Below are positions 13,165 through 21,645 of a stretch of DNA of 21,645 nucleotides, piece after piece (within the stretch, counting starts at the first letter, position 1; each line of letters starts with the position of its first letter). Under the pieces are notes generated by a model that ran no database searches, was not told the DNA's origin, and saw only the letters and a program-made list of their open reading frames with translations. A program made the translations under genes and the position numbers. This DNA comes from CAVURW01 sp963743595 (GTDB lineage Bacteria; Verrucomicrobiota; Verrucomicrobiia; Methylacidiphilales; UBA1321), in contig CAVURW010000234.1 of NCBI GenBank assembly GCA_963743595.1, forward strand, positions 1-21,645, in the 5' to 3' direction.

Positions 13165-14067
13165 ATGGCGTCGTTGATGCGAATTGTTACCGTTGGTCGA
13201 AACACGCTGCTGGAGGCGATTCGGCAGCAGTTGTTAACGGTTATCTTGCTGGTGGCTTTGGCCATGGTCAGCGCCTCCGCGTTTTTTGGCGGTTATGTGG
13301 CTGCCGAGCAAATCAAGTTTATCAAAGATTTCTCCACGGGAATCATGAGCAATTTTGGGTTGGTCATCACGATTCTCTCCACCTCCATGCTGCTGCCCCA
13401 GGAACTACAGAATCGCACCATCTACACGATCTTAGCCAAGCCGGTACGGCGAGAGGAGTTTCTGCTGGGCAAGTTCTTCGGAGTGGTGCTGCTCATCTCG
13501 TTTGCGATGGCGCTGATGACGCTCGTTTTTGCCCTTTCGCTCTACGCCCAGGAGATGCGGAGTTTGGCGGATCTGGATGCCCAGTACGATAGGAGTGACA
13601 CGCAGGTGGGCGATTGGCGTCGCGTGCCGGACATCGTGGGTGCCTACAACAAGGACCGTAGCGATATCGTTGTGCAGGCGCAAGACCCCATGCTGATCGG
13701 CGCCGTCGCGCTGATCTACGCCCGGCTTTTGGTCGTGGCAGCCATTGCCCTGTTCTTCTCGACTTTCGCGTCGTCATTCCTCTTTACCGCCGTCGTCACG
13801 GGAATGATCTACGTGATCGGCTGCTTGGAAAGTGTGGCTCGGAGCGTTTGGCTCAGTTCTTCTGGCCACAGCGAGATCGGTGCCTACTTTTTAGGAGTGG
13901 TTTCTCTCGTAATACCCGATTTTAACGCCTACACCATCATCGACGATATTTTGGCAGGAACCGTTGTTCCCGTCGGACACATCGAGAGCATTTTGGCCTA
14001 TTCCGTTGTCTACGTGATTGTCTTGTTATGGGCGAGTGCCGTTATTTTTCGATACCGCGAAATTTAA
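13165..14067 (+). CDS. ABC-2 type transporter permease subunit
   Basis: 300 residues. An N-terminal ABC-2 start (MRIVTVGRNTLLEAIRQQ) is followed by about six membrane spans: near 23-43, 62-78, 105-127, 175-200, 203-222 and 275-294. The loop with NRTIYTILAKPVRREEFLLGKF is the characteristic coupling-region sequence of ABC-2 permeases (type IVS/NosY group). A soluble loop of about 45 residues (130-172) separates spans. The ATP-binding subunit is not adjacent, so it must be encoded elsewhere. The substrate is unknown. The start is ATG 13165, with no strong ribosome site. Confidence 0.85.
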   Translation: MASLMRIVTVGRNTLLEAIRQQLLTVILLVALAMVSASAFFGGYVAAEQIKFIKDFSTGIMSNFGLVITILSTSMLLPQELQNRTIYTILAKPVRREEFLLGKFFGVVLLISFAMALMTLVFALSLYAQEMRSLADLDAQYDRSDTQVGDWRRVPDIVGAYNKDRSDIVVQAQDPMLIGAVALIYARLLVVAAIALFFSTFASSFLFTAVVTGMIYVIGCLESVARSVWLSSSGHSEIGAYFLGVVSLVIPDFNAYTIIDDILAGTVVPVGHIESILAYSVVYVIVLLWASAVIFRYREI

Positions 14068-14193
14068 TAAGACAAAATCATTTTCCAGTTTTCGTTGTCG
14101 CAGAAGTAGCCTCCAACGACGGCTTTAGAGGAAATCGGTCTTTTTTAGTGGATTCGCATTCGCCTTTTCGGAATCTTTGACTATCCTGATCGA

Positions 14194-15729
14194 GTGATGG
14201 ATGGCTCCGCCCGACAAAAGATTCTAATTATTGATGATGAGAAGGACGTGCACTACTCCTTCCGCAGGTTGCTCGAGAAGGAGCCGCTGGAGGTGGCGTG
14301 TGCCGAGTCAGGCGAAGAGGGCGTCAAGATTGCCCGGAAGCTCGCCCCCGATTTAATCGTGATGGACATCCGCATGGGCCAGCAGAGCGGATTAGACACG
14401 CTGAAGGAGCTGCGTCAATTGAACCCCAAGCAGGTCGTGATCATGATGACCGCTTACGGGACATCCCAAACGGCGATCGAAGCGATGAAACTGGGTGCGT
14501 ACGACTACGTGCTCAAGCCCTTCGATATCCCGCAGCTGAAAGATCTGATTTTCGAAGCGTTGGCCGCAGCGCGCTCGATGGACCACACCATTTCGTTCGC
14601 AGCCAAGGCGCAGACGGAAGAGGCCCGGCAATTGATCGTGGGGAGTTCCCCATCCATGCAGCAGGTCTATAAATTGATTGGCCAGGTGGCCCCCACAAAC
14701 ACCACCGTTCTCATCACCGGAGAAAGCGGCACCGGCAAAGAGCTGGTCGCCCGGGCGATCTACACAAACAGCACGCGAGTCAACAAGCCCTTCATCGCGA
14801 TCAATTGCGCGGCAATTCCTGAAAATCTTCTCGAGAGCGAGCTGTTCGGCCATGAAAAAGGTGCGTTCACGGGTGCCTTGGCCCAGCGGATCGGTAAGTT
14901 CGAGCAGTGCGACGGTGGCACTTTGTTTCTGGACGAAATCGGGGACATGCCGATGGCCACGCAGACGAAGATTTTGCGCGTGCTCCAGGAAAAGGAGATT
15001 TCGCGACTCGGCCATAATCAATCGATTAAAACCGATGTTCGAATCATCGCAGCGACGAACAAGGATCTTTGGCAGGCGGTTCAGCGTAAGGATTTCCGCG
15101 AAGATCTCTTTTTCCGGTTGAACGTGGTGCGTTTGCATCTGCCGCCGCTGCGCGAACGGGTGACCGATTTGCCCCCTTTAGTGGCCCATTTCGTTAATAA
15201 AATCCGGCTCAAGCAGCCGACTGGTCCTAGCCTGGTGGCCGAAGATGCGATGGCCGCAATCCAACGTTATCCCTGGCCCGGCAACGTTCGGGAGCTTGAG
15301 AACTGCATCCATCGCTCGATGGTCCTTGCGACAGGCAACACCATTACATTGGCGAGCTTGCCTCAAGAAGTGGTTCAGGTGGGCTCGAACGGTCGTGCCA
15401 ACGGACATGCCCGCTTGGGTCGCCTCGAGCCGTCACATGGAGCCGCCGATGAAAACGGTGCGAAATTGCCGGAACCTGCAGCTGTAGGCACCGATCACGA
15501 GCCGACCAAGGATGAAATCGCTCGTGCCATGAACACCCTTTTCGAAGTCGCACGTCGGGACAAACAATTCCGTCTTCTGCCAGCCGCAGAGCGGGTCTTG
15601 ATCGTGAATGCCTTGGCCGAGACAAATGGTAACCAAGTCCAGGCGGCCCGGCTTTTAGGAATCACGCGAGCCACGCTGCGCAGTCGCATTGAAGAGTTTG
15701 GAATTCAGAAGCGCTTGGCGATTAATTAA
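14194..15729 (+). CDS. NtrC-family sigma-54-dependent response regulator
   Basis: 511 residues. The receiver domain at 8-122 has the acidic pair D14/D15, phospho-acceptor D58 (IVMDIRMG), T86 and K108. The AAA+ domain spans about 145-375. Walker A is GESGTGKE (177-184), the sigma-54-contacting loop is GAFTGA (223-228), Walker B is GGTLFLDEIGDM (241-252), and WPGNVRELEN follows. The C-terminal Fis-type helix-turn-helix is at 478-502 (NQVQAARLLGITRATLRSRI). A 60-residue low-similarity linker (395-455) precedes it. Such proteins activate sigma-54 promoters after phosphorylation. No partner histidine kinase lies in the window. The first codon is GTG 14194 or the next ATG 14197. A secreted-protein gene follows after 12 bases and is probably co-transcribed. 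Confidence 0.95.
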   Translation: MMDGSARQKILIIDDEKDVHYSFRRLLEKEPLEVACAESGEEGVKIARKLAPDLIVMDIRMGQQSGLDTLKELRQLNPKQVVIMMTAYGTSQTAIEAMKLGAYDYVLKPFDIPQLKDLIFEALAAARSMDHTISFAAKAQTEEARQLIVGSSPSMQQVYKLIGQVAPTNTTVLITGESGTGKELVARAIYTNSTRVNKPFIAINCAAIPENLLESELFGHEKGAFTGALAQRIGKFEQCDGGTLFLDEIGDMPMATQTKILRVLQEKEISRLGHNQSIKTDVRIIAATNKDLWQAVQRKDFREDLFFRLNVVRLHLPPLRERVTDLPPLVAHFVNKIRLKQPTGPSLVAEDAMAAIQRYPWPGNVRELENCIHRSMVLATGNTITLASLPQEVVQVGSNGRANGHARLGRLEPSHGAADENGAKLPEPAAVGTDHEPTKDEIARAMNTLFEVARRDKQFRLLPAAERVLIVNALAETNGNQVQAARLLGITRATLRSRIEEFGIQKRLAIN

Positions 15730-15741
15730 GTCGTCCTGGCA

Positions 15742-16542
15742 ATGATCCGCCGAATCAGTTTCCTCTTTTGGCTTGTCGCGTCGGGAGCGCTTTTCGGTCA
15801 GGCGTTCGATATACGTTGTGGTCCGGTCGAGACACACCAGATCATGGTTCCCGAACGGGTCGAATGGAAGACGGCGCTGGGGATTTTAGGCACGCAATTC
15901 TCGGTTCTTGCGCCGGTCGACTACGCCATTCCTAGCGGCAAGAGATGTCGGCTCACGTTTATTCAGCAGATCAATTCCGATGCCACTCGGTTCGATTACG
16001 CGAATTCACTTTATCACTGGACCTTGCCGCGCTACCCTTACTGCGATTGCTCGCCGAGACTGGTGAAGAAAGGTCATTTCTGGATCTCAGAGGGCGTGCG
16101 ATTAAAGGGCAGTGGCCATGTTGTCGTTCGGATGGAGGATAATCCCCAGGGCAGCTATTCCTGGGGCGATATTCCTCCGCCGAATTCCGGGGTGCCTCGA
16201 GGGAGTCTCGATCTTCAGGGTGTGAGCCGCAAACAGACCTTTACAGTATGGTTAGTAGCGATCGATGAACAAACGGGGACCGTTCAATTGATGAAGCGAA
16301 TCGACTGGGGGTTTAGTTTCGTTTGCCGTGTCGATACACAAGCTGAGTTGGGAAAAAGATCGGCGTTGATTTCATCAGGTTACCCAGACGCGAAGATAAG
16401 CGATCCCGGTCCGGATGCCCTGGAGACGATGTTGCGAAACGGCGTGCTCAGTGGCCAGCAATGTGCAAATCGCGATCAACAACTGTGGTGGACCTCCAAG
16501 CAGACCGGTGCGGCGATGGTAGAGACGGTTCCTGTTCAGTAA
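15742..16542 (+). CDS. Secreted protein of unknown function, downstream of the NtrC-type regulator
   Basis: 266 residues with a clear Sec signal (MIRRISFLFWLVASGALFGQA, residues 1-21, cleavage near GQA). I do not recognise the mature domain. It has scattered cysteines (near residues 26, 68, 94, 96, 198 and 238), including YCDCSPR, which could form disulfides outside the cytoplasm. It is rich in Trp and Gly in the middle (YSWGDIPPPNSG). It starts 12 bases after the regulator stop, so it is likely in the same transcript. Whether it is part of that regulator's signalling is unknown. Confidence 0.75.
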   Translation: MIRRISFLFWLVASGALFGQAFDIRCGPVETHQIMVPERVEWKTALGILGTQFSVLAPVDYAIPSGKRCRLTFIQQINSDATRFDYANSLYHWTLPRYPYCDCSPRLVKKGHFWISEGVRLKGSGHVVVRMEDNPQGSYSWGDIPPPNSGVPRGSLDLQGVSRKQTFTVWLVAIDEQTGTVQLMKRIDWGFSFVCRVDTQAELGKRSALISSGYPDAKISDPGPDALETMLRNGVLSGQQCANRDQQLWWTSKQTGAAMVETVPVQ

Positions 16543-16636
16543 TCGCGTGGCGATTCAATTGAAGCTTAAAGGCTTGCAAGAATCGGTAGAATAAGAGTTT
16601 GACCGAGGCTGGAGATTTGCTTTATTGATTCACATA

Positions 16637-17146
16637 ATGAAACAATTCGTTCTAGTAGCTGTTTTAGGTATTTTTGGGATGAGCCTGGCCCAAGCGCAAA
16701 CAACCTACAAATGCCCGGAAGATAACCCCAACTTTAGTATCACTTTCCCGGAAGGTTGGAAGGAAAAGCAAAAGAGCGATGGCTTCGTGGAAATGGAGTC
16801 TCCAGATGGCAGCATCTGGTTGGATGTATGGACGATTAAGGATCGCGACCCGAATTCCAATAGCTTTGACGACATCAAAGACGACATGAAATCGTGGTTG
16901 ACCGATGTCGATTTGGAGCGCAACGAAAAGGGCGATTTCAAGATCAATGGCATTAGTTTCATTGAATTGTTGGGAACGGCTAAGCTCAAAGATGGCGGCG
17001 ATCCTCAAGAAATTGCGGCGCACCTCTGCAGCATCGATGGCAAGTCGACAATTGTGATCATGTACTACGGTGACAAAGGTGCGGGCGACAAAAACGCGGC
17101 CGATCTACGGTTTATCTCGAATTCGATTAAGCCCTTGTCTGAGTAA
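16637..17146 (+). CDS. Small secreted protein of unknown function
   Basis: 169 residues from ATG 16637; a TTG four codons earlier is less likely. The Sec signal is MKQFVLVAVLGIFGMSLAQA with cleavage near AQA. The mature part begins TTYKCPEDNPNFSITFPEGW and contains an FPEGWKEK start typical of small beta-rich periplasmic domains (PsbP/DUF1795-like proteins often open with such a motif). Two cysteines are visible, YKCPED and HLCSID, which could form a disulfide. It is acidic and lysine-rich. The family assignment is tentative. A strong terminator follows 25 bases after the stop. Confidence 0.7.
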   Translation: MKQFVLVAVLGIFGMSLAQAQTTYKCPEDNPNFSITFPEGWKEKQKSDGFVEMESPDGSIWLDVWTIKDRDPNSNSFDDIKDDMKSWLTDVDLERNEKGDFKINGISFIELLGTAKLKDGGDPQEIAAHLCSIDGKSTIVIMYYGDKGAGDKNAADLRFISNSIKPLSE

Positions 17147-17171
17147 AGTTTTCGGCAGGTCAGTTGAACAG

Positions 17172-17208
17172 CCGTGTTCTTTGGTCGTGCGATCGGAACA
17201 CGGTTTTT
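17172..17208 (+). terminator. Rho-independent terminator
   Basis: CCGTGTTC (17172-17179) and GAACACGG (17196-17203) form a perfect eight-base stem with a 16-base loop, followed directly by TTTTT. It lies after the small secreted-protein gene and before the YyaL-type gene, and so separates their transcripts. Confidence 0.8.
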
Positions 17209-17255
17209 CGTGAGCGGACAGTCGAGATTTGTCACGAAAACGTCACGTTGTTTTC

Positions 17256-19436
17256 ATGGTAAATTCAGTGGACGGTGTGCAGAGTTTTGGCGTGCACCCC
17301 GTACCCAATCGCCTTGCCAAAGAGACCTCGCCCTACCTGCTCCAGCACGCGAGCAATCCCGTCGATTGGTTTCCGTGGGGTACGGAAGCGTTCGAAAAAG
17401 CGAAGCGCGAAGATAAGCCGATTTTTCTTTCAGTGGGATACTCCACGTGCCACTGGTGCCATGTGATGGAGCACGAGTCGTTCGTAGATCCAAAGGTGGC
17501 GGCCTATTTGAACGAGCATTTTGTGAGCATCAAGGTCGATCGCGAGGAACGACCTGATGTCGATCACGTTTACATGACCTTTGTTCAAGCGACGTCCGGT
17601 CGTGGCGGTTGGCCGATGAGTGTGTGGCTGACTCCTGAGCTGAATCCCTTTTTGGGCGGCACCTATTTTGGGCCAATTGATCATCCCGGACGACCCGGTT
17701 TTTTAACGGTTCTTACGACGATTCAGGAGCAGTGGAAAACGCGTCGGGAGAAGATCGAGGAGCGGGGCCGTGTTCTCATTAAGGCTCTGGAAGAGGCGGG
17801 AGAGGAGGCGGATTCTGAGGTGACTTCGGCCAGTTCTGCCGAGATGCTCTTGGCGGATGGAATTAAGTTTTACAGTCGGACGTTTGACGCTGGGAATGGC
17901 GGATTCGGTGGCGCGCCGAAGTTTCCTCGTTGCGTGAACCAGGAGTTTCTCTTGTTCGCGGCAGTTAGCCCGTTGGTGAGTGAGGCAGATCGCCGGATGG
18001 TTCGCGGAATGGCCCTGCACACCTTGCAACGCATGGGGCGAGGGGGTATGTACGACCATATTGGGGGTGGTTTTCATCGGTATTCAGTGGACGAGCGGTG
18101 GCATGTGCCGCACTTCGAAAAGATGCTTTATGATCAAGCGCAGTTGGTTTCGAACTACGCTGCGGCCTGTTTGCTTGGAGCGGGTGCGGAATCAGCGCGA
18201 TTAGTGAACGACACCCTGACCTACGTCTCCACCTTACTCAGTAAGGGCGAGGGCAAGGGCGGATTTTATTCTGCGGAAGATGCGGATAGCTATTCAGATG
18301 AAAAGGAGACGAAGAAAAAAGAGGGCGCTTTCTATGTCTGGGAATACAAGGAACTGGTGGAGACTCTCGGTGCCGATCGTGCGCGGTTTTATTGCGCACT
18401 CTACGATGTGAAGGAAGAGGGAAATGTGCCGGAGCACCTGGACCCGCATGAAGAGCTGGTGGGTAAGAACGTGCTGATGATGCAGGATTCCGTCGCCAGC
18501 GTGGGTCAGCGCTTCGGATTCACGGAGAACGAGGTGGAGAAGTATTGGGAGGAGTGCCGCGCGGTGTTGCTGGCGCGACGCGGGCTGCGTCCCCGTCCTC
18601 ACCTGGACGACAAGGTTCTCACGAGTTGGAATGGGCTAATGATCGCCGCGTACGCGCAAGCCTATCGTGCTCTCGGCGATGAAGGTCATTTGCGAGTCGC
18701 ACAAACAGCCATGGCGTTTTTGAAGAGTGAGTTGTTCGATTCCACGACGGGTGAGTTGTGGCGGAGCTATCGCCAGGGTAAGTGCGAGGTGCGGGGTTTC
18801 GCGACCGATTACGCAGGAATGATTCACGGCTTGATCGAGCTCTATGCGGCTGATTTTGATATTCAATGGCTGAGCTGGGCGCTGGACCTGCAAGCGAAAA
18901 TGGACGCGCTGTTTTGGGACGATTTGCACTTCGGCTACTACTCCACAACGGACCGCGATCCCTCGATCTTGCTTCGAATGAAAGAAGACTACGACGGTGC
19001 CGAGCCAACCCCGAATTCACTAGCCGCACGGAATTTGTGGCACTTGGGCCATCTCCTGAACAAGAAAGAGCTCCTTGAGCGTGGTCGAAAGACCGTGGAT
19101 GAGTTCCGGGCTCGATTACAAAAGCAAGTCTACGGAATGCCGCTGATGGTAGTGAACGCCGTGTTGTTTGAAACGCCCGCCGAACACGTGATTCTCCATG
19201 CGGATGGTGCGAACGGAATCGGTCTATCTGAAATGGTGAAAACCGTGCACGCCACTTACCGGCCGTGGCAGGTGGTTATGCGAATCGCCAGTCCCGTGGA
19301 ACGAGAGTTTTTCGCGGCCAACGGCACCGTGGCTGGATTACCTGCCGAAGTGAAAGTGACCGCCTACGTTTGCAAAGATTACGCGTGCCAATTGCCCGTG
19401 ACCGATTCCGCTGAGCTGGCGAAGTTGATGAAGTGA
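17256..19436 (+). CDS. YyaL/DUF255 protein (thioredoxin-fold plus alpha/alpha-barrel)
   Basis: 726 residues from ATG 17256; a TTG at 17229 would add nine. The family (bacterial YyaL, animal SPATA20) has an N-terminal thioredoxin-like domain and a C-terminal six-hairpin glycosidase-like barrel. Visible landmarks are NRLAKETSPYLLQHASNPVDW, the redox motif STCHWCHVMEHESF (C65 and C68), VDREERPDVDHVYM, GRGGWPMSVWLTP, GGTYFGP, MYDHIGGGFHRYSVDERWHVPHFEKMLYDQA and DDKVLTSWNGLMI. All are conserved in the family, and the length is normal. It is cytosolic, with no signal peptide. The biochemical function is not established. It is a single-gene unit after the terminator. Confidence 0.93.
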   Translation: MVNSVDGVQSFGVHPVPNRLAKETSPYLLQHASNPVDWFPWGTEAFEKAKREDKPIFLSVGYSTCHWCHVMEHESFVDPKVAAYLNEHFVSIKVDREERPDVDHVYMTFVQATSGRGGWPMSVWLTPELNPFLGGTYFGPIDHPGRPGFLTVLTTIQEQWKTRREKIEERGRVLIKALEEAGEEADSEVTSASSAEMLLADGIKFYSRTFDAGNGGFGGAPKFPRCVNQEFLLFAAVSPLVSEADRRMVRGMALHTLQRMGRGGMYDHIGGGFHRYSVDERWHVPHFEKMLYDQAQLVSNYAAACLLGAGAESARLVNDTLTYVSTLLSKGEGKGGFYSAEDADSYSDEKETKKKEGAFYVWEYKELVETLGADRARFYCALYDVKEEGNVPEHLDPHEELVGKNVLMMQDSVASVGQRFGFTENEVEKYWEECRAVLLARRGLRPRPHLDDKVLTSWNGLMIAAYAQAYRALGDEGHLRVAQTAMAFLKSELFDSTTGELWRSYRQGKCEVRGFATDYAGMIHGLIELYAADFDIQWLSWALDLQAKMDALFWDDLHFGYYSTTDRDPSILLRMKEDYDGAEPTPNSLAARNLWHLGHLLNKKELLERGRKTVDEFRARLQKQVYGMPLMVVNAVLFETPAEHVILHADGANGIGLSEMVKTVHATYRPWQVVMRIASPVEREFFAANGTVAGLPAEVKVTAYVCKDYACQLPVTDSAELAKLMK

Positions 19437-19630
19437 GCTAAGCTTTTGAGCAACAAATCAATCATGTTAAAATGGTTCGATATCAAACGGTTTGGCGCGT
19501 GCTTACAGTCCGCAAACGCTTCGGGATGAGACCCCGGATTGGACCGGACGCTTCAACCGTTTTGGCGTGGTGCAATATTCGCTTATTGATTCCTTGTACT
19601 GCGTTTAGAGAGCATTTACGGTGACGGTTC
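19437..19630. other. 194-base intergenic gap
   Basis: Separates the YyaL-type gene from the next gene on the same strand. AAACGGTT (about 19476-19483) and AACCGTTT (about 19555-19562) are inverted copies roughly 70 bases apart, and CCGGATTGGACCGG lies between them. No terminator with a T-tract, RNA gene or promoter is clear. Confidence 0.4.
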
Positions 19631-20320
19631 ATGGACCCTGCTTTTGAAAAACTACATTCGGTGGCCATAGAGTCGATCGATCCGATCTGGTTTCGATTTG
19701 CAAAGGAGGGGCGAGAGAGTGCCGTTTTCGCGCCGATGTCGAAATATCCAGAGGCTTCTGCTTGGCTAGCCCGAAGCTTTGCGTTGACTAACGATTACAT
19801 CGTTCGAAAGCTCGGTGCTATGTTGGCGGGTTGGATTCAGCACCCGAAAGGTCTGGATCTTCTTTCAGAAATGCTGAAGCGCGAGCGGATCGTGTTTCGT
19901 AATGACCCTCTGGTCGGTAACTCGGTCGGCGAGGACATCATGTTTGCGGCGACGCGGTGGACGGAGTCCCAAGATGCGCGAGTCAAAGAGGCGGGAATTT
20001 TTATCCTTTCCTCCATGATCAGCGATGCCCTGACTGGCACGCCTTGGAATACCGCAAATTGGGCAGCAGCAAACCTTTTTACGGCCACGAAGGGGAGCCA
20101 TGAAATCCTTAAAGATTTAGCGAATGCAACCAGCTCGCAGATGGAAGGGCAGCCCGCACTCATGAAGGTGGCCGAGGCCATCCGGCAGAATGACCGGGAG
20201 AAGCTGGATCGCTACTTTACGCCTCCATCCGAACAGTCTGTACTGGCCGAAGACGATCCTGAATATCCAATGGCCGCCTCTCTCTGGGCGGCGACTAAGG
20301 CAGCAGAAGCCGTGATTTGA
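19631..20320 (+). CDS. Hypothetical helical protein
   Basis: 229 residues. No family is recognised. It appears entirely alpha-helical and soluble, with alternating amphipathic segments (SAWLARSFALTNDYIVRKLGAMLAGW, GLDLLSEMLKRERIVF) like HEAT-type repeat proteins, although no canonical repeat can be drawn. There is no signal peptide. Its stop is 8 bases from the end of the convergent TPR gene. It lacks a good ribosome site. Codon use matches its neighbours. Confidence 0.65.
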   Translation: MDPAFEKLHSVAIESIDPIWFRFAKEGRESAVFAPMSKYPEASAWLARSFALTNDYIVRKLGAMLAGWIQHPKGLDLLSEMLKRERIVFRNDPLVGNSVGEDIMFAATRWTESQDARVKEAGIFILSSMISDALTGTPWNTANWAAANLFTATKGSHEILKDLANATSSQMEGQPALMKVAEAIRQNDREKLDRYFTPPSEQSVLAEDDPEYPMAASLWAATKAAEAVI

Positions 20321-20328
20321 CGACAGAC

Positions 20329-21645
20329 CTATATCTCATCCGTCCCAGCCTCACCCTTCTTCGGCTTGGAATTGATTCGCACCTTCCCCCGTTTTCGCGG
20401 TCGGGATTTTTCCGAGCGAAATCGCGCCTGAAGTTCTCCGGCCCGTTTGCGATCCGCAGCAGCACCCGTTTCATCCCCGAGTTTCTTTTTCAGCTCCGCC
20501 CTGCAATAGAAAAGCACACCATCAGGAGGATCGATGTGGATCGCGAGGGTGTAATCCTCCAAAGCTGCTGTGTGGTTACCGAGCTGCTCATAGGCCTGGG
20601 CTCGCAGGTAGAGCGTACGCGGTTGCTCGGGTCGCAAGCGATAAGCGGCGGTGTAATCGTCAATCGCTCCAGCTATATCCTTTAAATAGATCTTCGTGCC
20701 TGCGCGGCGAATGAACGCCAAGCGATTCTGCGGATCGAGCGCGATCGCCTTGTCATAAAGCGCTAGGTTGCCCTCATCATTCCGAACACAACAATCTGCT
20801 AAAGCGAGGTAGAGATCGGCGCGAGTGGGGCTCAATTCGATGGCTCGCTGAAGGTCCAAAGCGGCTTCTTCCCTGCTGCGCATTTTCATTTTGATTTCCG
20901 CGCGGATGCGATAGGCGAGTACGTACTTGGGATCGAGTTCAACAGCGCGATTTAAATCAGCTAACGCCTGATCCAAATTCTTCTGGAGAAAGTGCAAGCG
21001 GCCGCGATCCAGATGCGCGACAGGAGACTCGGGGGCGAGGGTTACCGCCTTATCCAAATAGAGCAATGCCCCGACAAGATTGCCCTGACGTCGCTTGATT
21101 TCGCCAAGGCGATTATGCGCGAAACCATTTCCAGGCTCGAGCTCGGTCACTTTTTTGAAGTCCGCGTAGGCGTTCTCATAATCCTGTCGCCGATACAGAA
21201 TACTGGCGCGGTGAAGGTAGACGTGCCACGGTGTTTTCGTTTTCCCAAGTTCGATAGCTCGATTGAAATCGGCGAGTGCTCCGTCAAAATCTTTGCAGTT
21301 ATACTTGGCAATTCCCCTCAGCTGGTGGCTCAGCTCGTCTTCTTCGGAATCGGCGCAATATCGTCGGACCGCTTCGTCCAAATCAGCGATGGCTCCGGAA
21401 TAATCTCGAAGTGCAAACTTCACTCGCCCTCTTCCGCGAAAGGCGAGCCCGGTCGGCGTAATTTCGATAGAAGCACTGTAATCAGCTAGGGCACCTTGAG
21501 GATCGTCATTTTGACGAAGTTTTGCACGAAGCGAGTAGGAGATGCCATGTTTCGGGTCCAGCTCCAGACCGCGATTCAGGTCCTCCAGAGCTCCTGAAAT
21601 ATTACCGGCGAGAGTCCGCAAAGCACCACGACTTTGCAGGGTCTT
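20329..21645 (-). CDS. Tetratricopeptide repeat protein (partial, start beyond window)
   Basis: At least 438 codons on the minus strand, open to the window edge. The reading frame continues upstream of the TTG at 21621 (ALQSRGALRTLAGN), so the true start is outside. It consists of about a dozen consecutive 34-residue TPR units with the usual spacing of Gly/Ala and a Pro near the end of each helix pair, for example GALEDLNRGLELDPKHG, GALADFNRAIELG and QALADLNRAVELDPKY. The tail is basic (RSEKSRPRKRGKVRI). TPR arrays bind partner proteins. No enzymatic domain is visible. Any N-terminal domain or export signal would lie outside the window. Confidence 0.9.
   Translation of the reverse strand, partial: KTLQSRGALRTLAGNISGALEDLNRGLELDPKHGISYSLRAKLRQNDDPQGALADYSASIEITPTGLAFRGRGRVKFALRDYSGAIADLDEAVRRYCADSEEDELSHQLRGIAKYNCKDFDGALADFNRAIELGKTKTPWHVYLHRASILYRRQDYENAYADFKKVTELEPGNGFAHNRLGEIKRRQGNLVGALLYLDKAVTLAPESPVAHLDRGRLHFLQKNLDQALADLNRAVELDPKYVLAYRIRAEIKMKMRSREEAALDLQRAIELSPTRADLYLALADCCVRNDEGNLALYDKAIALDPQNRLAFIRRAGTKIYLKDIAGAIDDYTAAYRLRPEQPRTLYLRAQAYEQLGNHTAALEDYTLAIHIDPPDGVLFYCRAELKKKLGDETGAAADRKRAGELQARFRSEKSRPRKRGKVRINSKPKKGEAGTDEI

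Noticed and set aside
14392..15138. 248-codon open frame on the minus strand
   Set aside because: It is the antisense shadow of the NtrC-type AAA+ region, which has full family motifs on the plus strand. The minus translation shows no recognisable domain.
1..21645. CRISPR arrays, insertion sequences, prophage genes
   Set aside because: No regularly spaced repeats, transposase, integrase or phage structural motifs were seen on either strand.

Overview
The window joins two unrelated DNAs. Bases 1-2732 are AT-rich and form a complete ciliate macronuclear gene-sized chromosome (nanochromosome). It starts with CCC(AAAACCCC)4 and ends with (GGGGTTTT)4GGGG, and it carries one eukaryotic gene: an ER-type large HSP70 of the GRP170/HYOU1/Lhs1 group, with a signal peptide and a tiny 27-base intron. 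The C4A4 telomere is known from spirotrichs (Oxytricha, Stylonychia, Euplotes) and from the armophorean Nyctotherus. The 27-base intron, TGA as stop and glutamine written only as CAA/CAG point to a standard-code lineage such as the armophoreans rather than Oxytricha/Stylonychia or Euplotes. That placement is an inference.

At 2732/2733 the sequence changes, at the last base of the telomere, into moderately GC-rich, densely coding bacterial DNA that runs to the window end. The first bacterial gene, gnd (6-phosphogluconate dehydrogenase, minus strand), is cut after codon 209 by the telomere. The telomere is oriented outward from the ciliate chromosome. The junction is therefore an end-to-end fusion and not telomere addition to bacterial DNA. 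The ciliate gene needs about five single-base corrections to read through, while the bacterial genes are intact. The simplest explanation is a chimeric molecule or misassembly with low-coverage ciliate sequence; capture of the chromosome by a bacterium is the less likely alternative.

Bacterial layout: truncated gnd and a NADAR/YbiA-like N-glycosidase (minus); a short rmlA/rfbA and a sterol desaturase/fatty acid hydroxylase-type membrane protein (plus); a 706-residue fusion of a protein kinase-like domain with a CpaF-like secretion ATPase, both with damaged catalytic motifs (minus); an unknown zinc-ribbon protein enclosed by two copies of a roughly 70-base direct repeat (minus); a small ORF running into a tRNA-Asp(GTC) gene; a secreted TIM-barrel glycosidase-like protein; a metallophosphoesterase; RNase HIII with a clamp-motif-like tail (minus); an ABC-2 permease; an NtrC-family sigma-54 activator followed by two secreted proteins of unknown function; a rho-independent terminator; a YyaL/DUF255 thioredoxin-fold protein; an unknown helical protein; and a TPR protein that runs off the window end.

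The bacterium cannot be named from this window. Weak Shine-Dalgarno sites, RNase HIII and the general gene repertoire would fit the PVC group (for example Verrucomicrobiota), at low confidence. The oxygen-dependent hydroxylase family argues against a strict anaerobe. Most genes are single transcription units or pairs, and no pathway-scale operon is visible. The main points of interest are the ciliate/bacterial fusion, the doubly degenerate kinase-CpaF protein and the repeat-flanked gene next to it.
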